Shown one piece after another: positions 1 through 5,636 of a stretch of 13,429 nucleotides of DNA (positions are counted from its first letter, which is position 1; the number at the start of each line of letters is the position of its first letter). The notes beneath the pieces were generated by a model. It ran no database searches and was not told the DNA's origin. It saw only the letters and a program-made list of their open reading frames with translations. The position numbers were made by a program, and so were the translations under genes. Source of the stretch: JAABQT01 sp035459025. GTDB taxonomy: Bacteria; Pseudomonadota; Gammaproteobacteria; Burkholderiales; SG8-39. The stretch is taken from NCBI GenBank assembly GCA_035459025.1, contig DATHYT010000020.1, positions 1 to 13,429 of the forward strand, given 5' to 3'.

Positions 1-501
1 ATTGAACGGCGGCGTATCGAGCGGCCGCGGCTTCTTGTTGGGGTTGGGCGCCGGGTTGAGCAGGTTGGTGAGCGTCACCTGCAGGCAGTCGCCCTTGGCG
101 ATGCGCAGCACGAGCGGGCGGGGACGCTTGTCGGGGCGCAGCTCGACGTTGCCCTTCAGGTACGAGTCGGATTTCGAGACCATGGTGAGCGGCTTGAGGT
201 GATCCGGGTCCTTCTCGCCATCTGGGTTAACACGATCAACGAACACGGCGTCGCGCCTGAGCGCGAACATCATGCCGTTGATGTTCGACGCCCCGAGGCG
301 GTTGTACATCAGCGGCTGGTCGAACGCGACGACATCCGCGGTGAGCGTCCGTCCGCCGGCCGGGCATGTGCCCGGCGCAGCGGCGGCGTGCCCCGAGGCG
401 GCGAGCGCCACGGCGGCAGCAGCGAGCTGCAGTGCGTTCAGGCGAACGCGGAATTGACCGGCGGATTTCAGAACCTGCAGAAACGTACGGGCGTAAAGCA
501 T
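1..501 (-). CDS. Large multicopper-oxidase-like exported protein, N-terminal fragment
   Basis: The minus strand is open from an ATG at 499-501 to the left edge, giving 167 codons with no stop, so the gene is cut by the window. Residues 1-42 look like a Sec signal peptide: a basic N-region (LYARTF, then QFRVRLN), a hydrophobic core (LQLAAAAVALAASG) and an alanine-rich cleavage area. The mature part has a pattern I associate with the first domain of large bacterial multicopper oxidases, the group that includes putative Mn(II) oxidases: TADVVAFDQPLMYNRLG, then NGMMFALRRD, then LRPDKRPRPLVLRIAKGDC and VTLTNLLNP. In such proteins the GD(C/V)LxVxxTNLL segment is a cupredoxin strand. The copper-ligand motifs (HxH, HCHxxxH) would lie outside the window, so catalytic activity and substrate cannot be judged. 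The leader just upstream contains a run of eight G instead of a clear Shine-Dalgarno site. It is divergent from regBA. Export and family are fairly likely; Mn oxidation is only a possibility. Confidence 0.6.
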   Translation of the reverse strand, partial: MLYARTFLQVLKSAGQFRVRLNALQLAAAAVALAASGHAAAAPGTCPAGGRTLTADVVAFDQPLMYNRLGASNINGMMFALRRDAVFVDRVNPDGEKDPDHLKPLTMVSKSDSYLKGNVELRPDKRPRPLVLRIAKGDCLQVTLTNLLNPAPNPNKKPRPLDTPPFN

Positions 502-643
502 TGAGGTCCCCCCCCAAGGAGATCGCAAGATGGGGCGAAGACTAGGCCGCTCCGCGCGTGCGTGAAATATGTCACAGTGTCGCGCGGCAGATTGACGCAG
601 GACAAATCCCTGGATGGCGACCCCCGGGGCAGGTCGGCAGTCC

Positions 644-664
644 GGCCCCCCCCCCGGGGGGGCC
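644..664. repeat. C10G7 homopolymer palindrome
   Basis: GG followed by ten C, seven G and CC. It can fold as a 9-bp stem (GGCCCCCCC with GGGGGGGCC) around a CCC loop. It lies between the divergent oxidase and regBA promoters. It could be a terminator-like or regulatory structure, a slippage-prone tract or a region of assembly error. There is no T-tract beside it. Confidence 0.55.
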
Positions 665-749
665 CACCCTTTCAGCCCCGGCAGCCCGGAATTCCTCCTT
701 TTGTAAGAAAGAGTTCGGGCAAACAATCGTCAGATTTCTGTTTACCCCC

Positions 750-763
750 TTGTCCTGCATCAA
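750..763 (+). promoter_or_regulatory. FNR/CRP-family-like box upstream of regBA
   Basis: TTGTC-CTGC-ATCAA matches the FNR consensus TTGAT-N4-ATCAA at 8 of 10 positions; the half-site reading toward the oxidase gene (TTGAT on the minus strand) is perfect. Reading toward regB, a weak -10-like hexamer (CATGCT, 785-790) begins 21 bases after the box, the spacing expected of an activated FNR promoter. Reading the other way, GATTGT (723-728) is equally weak. The direction of control is therefore undecided. Confidence 0.4.
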
Positions 764-978
764 AGTAGGTGCGATAACTTGTCGCATGCTTTTCGGCATA
801 AGGCTGCGTCGGTAGCCCGGGGGATCCCGCCGGAACGGTCGCGGGGCCTGGCGGACCGGCCGGCGCAAGAGTTGGGGGCGGGCAGTTCGCCCGTTGCAGT
901 GCAAGGCGCAGGCACGCCCGGGGGCGTGAAGGCGGGGGTTTCGAAAACGTGTCGGCGATTTCGGGGGAAAGGCAGGAA

Positions 979-2292
979 ATGCGGGGAACTGAAACCGATT
1001 GCAGGCTGCGCGCGACGCTGCGCCAGCACCTGCTGGTGCGCATGGTGGTGCTGGTCTCGCTGGTCGCGCTGGCGGTTGGCACCTGCGAGCTGCTCGAGAT
1101 CCGAATTCCGCTCGCGCCGGTGGTGGTGATCGCGCTGCTGATGGCGGCGCTCAGCGCGGCGGCCTACGTGCGGCTGCGCCGGACGGAGCGCATCGGCGAA
1201 GCCGAGATCTTCGGCCATATCCTGCTCGACGTCGCTGCGCTCACCGCGCTGCTGTACTTCACCGGCGGCGTGTACAACCCGATCGCGTACTGCTACCTGG
1301 TGCTCGTCCTGTACGGCGCGACGGCGCTGCCGCAACGCTTCGGGTGGGCGCTCGCCGCCGCGTCCGTGCTGTGCTTTTCGCTGCTGCAGATCTTCTACGT
1401 GCCGCTGCCGCTGCCCGACACGCTGGCCGCGCACGCCGGGCTCGACGAGATGGCGCGCTGGGTCGTGTACGTGATGCTCGCAGGCCTGGTGCTGTGGTTC
1501 GCGCTGCGCCTGAACGAGCTGCGGCAATCGCACTACCGCCACATCGAGGCCGAGGCCGAGGAGCACGCGCGCGAGCGCTACCTGGTCGGCCTGGCGACGC
1601 TCGCCGCGGGCACCGCGCACGAGATGGGCACGCCGCTGTCGACGATGTCGGTGGTGGTCGGCGACCTGCGGCGCGGCGGGCAGCCGCCGGCCGACTGGAA
1701 GGAGCAAATCGACCTGCTCTGGCGGCAGCTGCTGCTGTGCAAGCATTCGCTCTCGGGCCTGGCGCGCGCCTCGGATCTCGTGCAGCTCGGCAAGACGCAC
1801 GTCGTGCCGGCGCGCGCGTTCATCGAGGGCCTCGCCAAGCGCTTCCATCTGCTGCGCCCCGAGGTTCCGCTGAGCCTGCACTACGCGCCCGACGATAACG
1901 CGCTTGCGCTGCGGGTGGACCTCTCGCTCGAGCAGGCGCTGCTCAGCCTCCTCAACAACGCCGCGCAGGCCTCACCCGACGCGGTGGACCTGCGCGTGAG
2001 CGCCGAGGGCGCCATGCTCGAAATCGATATCCTCGACCGCGGCCCCGGCATTGCTCCGCAGCTGCGCGAGCGCCTGGGCCGGGGCCCGGTCGGCGCGCGG
2101 CCCGGCGGGCACGGCCTGGGCCTGCTGATCGCCAACAGCGCGATCGAGCGCCTGGGCGGCAGCGTGCTGCTGCGCGACCGCGAAGGCGGCGGCACCTGCG
2201 CGCGGGTGGAGCTGCCGCTGCACGCGGCGGCGCCGGCCGCACCGGCCGCCGGCCGCGACTACAGCAAGGGAGCGTCCGTTGCAGCAGCCTGA
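979..2292 (+). CDS. regB: RegB/PrrB/RoxS-type redox sensor histidine kinase
   Basis: Membrane sensor kinase of 437 residues that phosphorylates the RegA regulator according to respiratory redox state. About six hydrophobic segments occupy residues 20-177. The loop after the third carries GGVYNP (96-101), matching the GGxxNP(F) quinone-site motif of RegB. The H-box is AAGTAHEMGTPLST with phospho-acceptor H214. C254 lies exactly 40 residues later, the spacing between H225 and the redox-active C265 of R. capsulatus RegB. The ATPase domain is complete: N-box LLNNAAQAS (324-332), G1 DRGPG (353-357) and G2 GGHGLGL (376-382). I prefer the ATG at 979, preceded by AGGCAGGAA, over the in-frame GTG at 949, which would add ten residues. 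The 3' end overlaps regA by 14 bases. A possible FNR-like box lies about 215 bases upstream. The family is highly certain; which genes it controls is not shown. Confidence 0.93.
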   Translation: MRGTETDCRLRATLRQHLLVRMVVLVSLVALAVGTCELLEIRIPLAPVVVIALLMAALSAAAYVRLRRTERIGEAEIFGHILLDVAALTALLYFTGGVYNPIAYCYLVLVLYGATALPQRFGWALAAASVLCFSLLQIFYVPLPLPDTLAAHAGLDEMARWVVYVMLAGLVLWFALRLNELRQSHYRHIEAEAEEHARERYLVGLATLAAGTAHEMGTPLSTMSVVVGDLRRGGQPPADWKEQIDLLWRQLLLCKHSLSGLARASDLVQLGKTHVVPARAFIEGLAKRFHLLRPEVPLSLHYAPDDNALALRVDLSLEQALLSLLNNAAQASPDAVDLRVSAEGAMLEIDILDRGPGIAPQLRERLGRGPVGARPGGHGLGLLIANSAIERLGGSVLLRDREGGGTCARVELPLHAAAPAAPAAGRDYSKGASVAAA

Positions 2293-2821
2293 ACGCCGCA
2301 ATCTCCTGCTCGTCGACGACAACGAGAACTTCTGCTGGGCGATGCAGCGCTCGTTCGCGCAGCGCGGCTACGAGGTGCGCGTGGCGCACTCGGTGGCCAA
2401 TGCGAGCGCGCTGCTGGAGCAGTGGGCGCCGGATTACGCGGTGGTCGACCTGCGCATGCCCGGGCAGGCGGGCCTCGCGCTCCTGCCGCGCATCCTGCAG
2501 GCGAACGCGGAGGCGCGCACCGTGGTGCTCACGGGTTACGCCAGCATCGCAACCGCGGTCGAGGCGATCAAGCTCGGCGCCACCCACTACCTCGTCAAGC
2601 CGGTGGACGCGGACACGGTCGAGGCGGCGTTCAAGCGCACCGAGGGCGACGAGGCCGTGGGGCCCAGCGAGCGTGAGCTCTCGGTGGATCGGCTCGAATG
2701 GGAGCACATCCAGCGCGTGCTGGCCGACAACGACGGCAACATCTCGGCCACGGCGCGCGCGCTCTCGATGCACCGGCGCACGCTGCAGCGCAAGCTGAAC
2801 AAGCACCCGGTGCGGCGCTAG
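2279..2821 (+). CDS. regA: RegA/PrrA/RoxR-type redox response regulator
   Basis: DNA-binding response regulator of 180 residues, the cognate partner of RegB. The receiver domain has acidic pocket D13-D14, phospho-acceptor D57 in VVDLRMPG, the switch threonine in VVLTGYAS and lysine in LVKPVDAD. After a short linker a Fis-type helix-turn-helix occupies about residues 139-176, containing ATARALSMHRRTLQRKL, which is almost diagnostic of RegA-family proteins (ARxLxMHRRTLQRxL). The start is a TTG at 2279-2281 with AAGGGAG six bases upstream, inside the end of regB, indicating translational coupling. No ATG lies near the expected N-terminus, so the TTG start is well supported and may keep levels low. 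The family regulates photosynthesis, respiration, and carbon and nitrogen fixation genes in other Proteobacteria; the targets here are unknown. Two hairpins follow the stop codon. Confidence 0.94.
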   Translation: MQQPERRNLLLVDDNENFCWAMQRSFAQRGYEVRVAHSVANASALLEQWAPDYAVVDLRMPGQAGLALLPRILQANAEARTVVLTGYASIATAVEAIKLGATHYLVKPVDADTVEAAFKRTEGDEAVGPSERELSVDRLEWEHIQRVLADNDGNISATARALSMHRRTLQRKLNKHPVRR

Positions 2822-2871
2822 CCGGCGCGATCAGCGCCGCGGTCTGGCCAAGCCCTGATCAGCCGCGCCGG
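2822..2871 (+). terminator. Bulged hairpin immediately after regA
   Basis: An inverted repeat starts one base after the regA stop codon. The left arm CCGGCGCGATCAG (2822-2834) pairs with CTGATC (2855-2860) and CGCGCCGG (2864-2871), with a three-base bulge (AGC). There is no T-run, so it may be an mRNA-stabilising structure or part of a tandem terminator with the next hairpin. Confidence 0.45.
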
Positions 2872-2905
2872 GCCCGCGAGCGGCTTGGCGCGGCGCCGGG
2901 AGAAC

Positions 2906-2930
2906 GGGAGGGTCCCGCCGGGACCCTCCC
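2906..2930. terminator. Perfect 11-bp hairpin between convergent genes
   Basis: GGGAGGGTCCC, loop GCC, GGGACCCTCCC: a perfect 11-bp stem with a three-base loop. It lies between regA and the convergent lipoprotein gene, ending 11 bases from the latter's stop. It has no T-tract on either strand. The position suggests a bidirectional transcription barrier. Confidence 0.6.
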
Positions 2931-2941
2931 ATCGCCTCGCG

Positions 2942-5140
2942 CTACTGCATGGCTGCGGCGATCGCGGCGATCTGCTCCGGCGTGAGCTGGATGAGGCTCC
3001 CGCTGGTCGGATTGAACCGCGTGCGCATGGCGCCGACGCCGGCGATGCCGCTGGTGATCAGCTGGGCGCTCGCCCCCTGGTACTCTCCCGGCAGCGCGCC
3101 GTGACAGCCCGCGCAGTACGTCGTGTAGAGCGCTGCCCCGTCGATCAGCGGCGGCGGCGCCGTCTGCGTGGTCGCGGTCGCCTGTGCCGATGCAGGACCC
3201 TCTACCGTGCCGTTCGCCGCGGTGACGACGTAATAGTAGGCCGTGCCGTCGGCGAGCCCGGTGTGAACGTAAGGCGACGTCGCACCCGCGACCTTGGTAC
3301 CCGTGGCGGGGGTGACCCCCAGGGTGGTGGACCAGTACAGGTTGTACGAGGTTGCCCCGGATACCGGGTTCCACGACACGGTCACCTGATTGCTGCCCCC
3401 CGTCGCCATGATGCCGGAGGGCGCCGCCGGAACGGCCGGCGGCGGCGCGTTGGTCGTCGCACTCGCCTGCGCGGACGGCAGGCTCGGGCCCACGCTGTTC
3501 ACCGCCGTGACCACGTAGTAGTACGTCGTGCTGGCCATCCTGCCGCTATGCACGTAGGGGCTCGTCGCCGCGGCGATGAGCTCTCCGCTTAAGGGCGTCA
3601 CGCCCGTCATGTCCGACCAGTAGATGTTGTACGACGTGGCCCCGGACACCGCCGGCCAGGTGAGCGTGACCTGCCCGTCGCCGCCCAGGGCGGCAACCCC
3701 GACCGGGGCGGCGGGTGCCGTCGCCGGCGGCGGTGCGGCCGGCAGCGTCGTCGCCGCCACCTGCACCGAGCGGGCACCTTCTCCCGCGCCGTTCACGGCC
3801 GTGACGAAGGCGTAGTACGTCACGCCGTCGGCAAGGCCGGTGAGCACCGCCGGCCGCGACGCACCGGTCACCATGGTCCTGCCGGCCGGCGGCACGCCGT
3901 CGGTCGCGGACCAGTACAGGTTATAGGACGTCGCTCCCGTCACCGGCGCCCAGTCGACGCTGACCTGGCGCGTGCCGCCTGTTGCCGTGACGCCGGTGGG
4001 CGCCTGGGGCAGCGCAGGCACACCCGCGCTGCCGCTGGTGGTCGCGAAGACCATGGCCGAGGGCGGTCCACGCCGCGGGTTGTCGCGCGCGCGCACCATC
4101 AATCCGTAGGTCGCATCCGGCGCAAGGCCGGTAAGCACGTACGGGCTCGTCACGTTCATGATCCACCGCGCGTTGCGGTCGTGCTCGTATTCCTCCTCGT
4201 CCTCGTATTCGTCCTCGAATTCCTCCTCGTCGTCCTCGTCGTCATCGTCGAGCCGGAGCGCCGCCGCGACGGCGCCCCGTTCCATGTAGAACAGGTCATA
4301 GGACGTCGCGTTCTCGACCGGGTCCCATGAGATCGTCACCTGCCCGTCGCCGCCGAGCGCCGTGACGCCCGTTGGCGCCGCCAGCCGGGGACCGCGCTTG
4401 GGCAGGTGCTCGGGATTGCTCGTGAAGTACGCGCTCGCGAAATCCCGCAGGTGGCCGCTGAAGATGACCGCGCCCGAAGTCACGTTGGTGATCGTGAGCA
4501 TGCCGCCGGAGATCACGATGCGCACGCTGTCGAGCATGCCGTCGAGTCCGTCGTGGTCGGCGCGAAAGCGCTGCCGATGCGGATCGCGGCCGGCCACCTC
4601 GAAGACTTCCATCAGCGGCCGCAGCTTCAGGCCCAGCGCGGCGATGGCCGCCGGCATGCCCAGGCGCGCCCTTTCCAGCCTCGCCGGATCGCGCCCCTCG
4701 AAGACGTCGGCGGGGTCGTCCACGCCGGCGGCGTTGGCCAGCGCCGCGCTCGTGAGCGGGTTGATGTTGGCGATGCCCGGCGCGTCCGCAAGCGAGTACA
4801 GCGCGTGTCGCCTGCCCTCCGCCGCGCCCACCGCACGCAACACGTACGGCGCCCGCATGTCCGAGACATCCACCGAGAAGCCGCCGTCGCCCGCGATGAC
4901 GACCACCTTCTCCCGGTATTCCGGGGAAGCGTCCCGCAAGGTGACTTCACCCGCGAGCGGCGCGCCGGTGGCCGCCACGCCGCTGACGACCTGCGTTGAC
5001 ACGCTGCCTTGCTGATTCGTGCCCGCACCGTCGCCGCCGCCGCCGCAACCGGCGACGAGGGCGCCCAGCGCAAGCGCGCATGCGAATGCGGCGGCCGAAC
5101 CAAGCCGCAGCCGCAATTCTGAAATTGGAGTCGGATTCAT
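2942..5140 (-). CDS. Fibronectin type III repeat lipoprotein with C-terminal cytochrome c site
   Basis: A 732-residue lipoprotein, probably exposed in the periplasm or on the outer surface. Residues 1-32 form a lipoprotein signal ending in LVAGC with lipidated C32, followed by a glycine linker. Residues 50-105 resemble a carboxypeptidase-regulatory-like fold (SGVAATGAPLAGEVTLRD). Four fibronectin type III domains follow at about 254-367, 378-465, 476-563 and 571-658, each with a W(D/A/P/N)PV..ATSY core. The first carries an insertion, residues 298-321, in which 20 of 24 residues are Asp or Glu. A short cytochrome-c-like domain closes the protein: heme site CAGCH at 676-680, possible axial ligand M705, and LTPEQIAAIAAAM at the end. 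The ATG at 5140 has AGGAG seven bases upstream and sets the signal peptide correctly; an upstream ATG at 5176 lacks this. The promoter carries an FNR-like box. It is likely an electron-transfer or heme-bearing adhesion protein; the partner is unknown. Confidence 0.85.
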   Translation of the reverse strand: MNPTPISELRLRLGSAAAFACALALGALVAGCGGGGDGAGTNQQGSVSTQVVSGVAATGAPLAGEVTLRDASPEYREKVVVIAGDGGFSVDVSDMRAPYVLRAVGAAEGRRHALYSLADAPGIANINPLTSAALANAAGVDDPADVFEGRDPARLERARLGMPAAIAALGLKLRPLMEVFEVAGRDPHRQRFRADHDGLDGMLDSVRIVISGGMLTITNVTSGAVIFSGHLRDFASAYFTSNPEHLPKRGPRLAAPTGVTALGGDGQVTISWDPVENATSYDLFYMERGAVAAALRLDDDDEDDEEEFEDEYEDEEEYEHDRNARWIMNVTSPYVLTGLAPDATYGLMVRARDNPRRGPPSAMVFATTSGSAGVPALPQAPTGVTATGGTRQVSVDWAPVTGATSYNLYWSATDGVPPAGRTMVTGASRPAVLTGLADGVTYYAFVTAVNGAGEGARSVQVAATTLPAAPPPATAPAAPVGVAALGGDGQVTLTWPAVSGATSYNIYWSDMTGVTPLSGELIAAATSPYVHSGRMASTTYYYVVTAVNSVGPSLPSAQASATTNAPPPAVPAAPSGIMATGGSNQVTVSWNPVSGATSYNLYWSTTLGVTPATGTKVAGATSPYVHTGLADGTAYYYVVTAANGTVEGPASAQATATTQTAPPPLIDGAALYTTYCAGCHGALPGEYQGASAQLITSGIAGVGAMRTRFNPTSGSLIQLTPEQIAAIAAAMQ
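4178..4249 (-). repeat. Acidic low-complexity tract inside the first Fn3 domain
   Basis: The DNA is a degenerate GAC/GAG-type triplet repeat (TCC/TCG/TCA on the plus strand) encoding 24 residues with 20 Asp/Glu, two Tyr, one Phe and one His. It interrupts an Fn3 domain between the strand ending in YMERG and the strand starting at RWIMNV. It could have grown by triplet slippage. An acidic loop of this kind could bind divalent cations, but no defined metal site can be assigned. Confidence 0.7.
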
Positions 5141-5235
5141 CTCGCTCTCCTGTTCTGTTGGTGCTGGTGCATCCACACACCTGCGCCCGCGCGTCGCGAG
5201 CCGAACATGCGCACGATTGCCGTGCTCGTGACTCG

Positions 5236-5276
5236 ATTGTGTGGAGCGACTTCGCGCGCGTCTTGACGAGCATCAA
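5236..5276 (-). promoter_or_regulatory. FNR-type promoter of the Fn3/heme lipoprotein gene
   Basis: On the minus strand, TTGAT-GCTC-GTCAA (5263-5276) matches the FNR consensus TTGAT-N4-ATCAA at 9 of 10 positions. Twenty-one bases downstream lies CACAAT (5236-5241), a 4-of-6 match to TATAAT. This spacing places the box at about -41.5, the class II position for activation by FNR-type regulators. Transcription would begin near 5229, leaving a leader of about 90 bases. The binding regulator could be FNR, ANR, DNR or another CRP-family protein; no such gene is in the window. Confidence 0.6.
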
Positions 5277-5331
5277 GCGCGAGCGAACGAATTGTGTCGC
5301 CGTGCGGCGACGTTTCGGAATTACATAGGTG

Positions 5332-5433
5332 CGCGCATGTGCGTGCGCGATGCAAGTTCGCGCGCGATGCAAGTTCGCGCGCGATGCACGTTCACGCGCG
5401 ATGCACTTTCATGCCTGATGCACGCGCGGGCGC
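5332..5433. repeat. Imperfect 17-bp tandem repeats
   Basis: The motif GATGCA recurs at 5349, 5366, 5383, 5400 and 5417, a strict 17-base period. The first two full units are identical (GATGCAAGTTCGCGCGC). The third and fourth diverge gradually (GATGCACGTTCACGCGC, GATGCACTTTCATGCCT), and the fifth keeps only the start. The 17 bases before 5349 look like a degenerate extra copy. The units abut directly, with no spacers. They lie 60-170 bases upstream of the FNR-like box of the lipoprotein gene. Confidence 0.85.
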
Positions 5434-5636
5434 GACGCTTGCACGAGAACACGATGATTTTTTCCTGAGGACTGCCTGTCGAACATGAACCACGGGAAAT
5501 TCCTTGCGCCGCGCGCCACGCAACGTGAACGGCTGGGCGAGGATCGGCTGGACTGATGGCGGCGCCGCAGAACGCGCCGCCGGTTGCCGGCCCGGCCCTC
5601 ACCGCCGCCGGCATGATCGCCAGGATGCCGCAGCTG

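Larger units (their letters stand above)
502..978. other. Divergent intergenic region between the oxidase gene and regBA
   Basis: No convincing gene lies in these 477 bases. Short open frames here lack ribosome sites and protein-like composition. The region holds a C8 run (508-515), a C10G7 palindrome (644-664) and a relatively AT-rich stretch (about 690-800). That stretch contains an FNR-like box and is the likely promoter zone for one or both divergent genes. Confidence 0.6.
5141..5636. other. Intergenic region upstream of the Fn3/heme lipoprotein gene
   Basis: No gene is supported in these 496 bases. The region contains the lipoprotein promoter with an FNR-like box (5236-5276), a small hairpin (GTCGCC / GGCGAC, 5296-5311), a 17-bp tandem repeat (5332-5433) and a T6 run near 5457. 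The part from about 5470 to 5636 shows nothing recognisable beyond GC-rich sequence following the end of the minus-strand gene at 5637. Confidence 0.6.

Noticed and set aside
949..978. GTG start for regB at 949
   Set aside because: Possible, but the ATG at 979 has a better-placed purine-rich ribosome site and still leaves a complete membrane domain.
760..1881. Long minus-strand open frame (373 codons) across regB
   Set aside because: It is antisense to a well-supported kinase, is composed mainly of R, Q, A and H, and shows no family motif. It is a GC-rich shadow frame.
5332..5433. CRISPR array
   Set aside because: The 17-bp units abut directly with no spacers, and no cas gene is present.
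5579..5591. Small hairpin GCCGG/CCGGC as a terminator for the 516-residue protein
   Set aside because: The stem is only five pairs with no T-run; such matches are common in GC-rich DNA.
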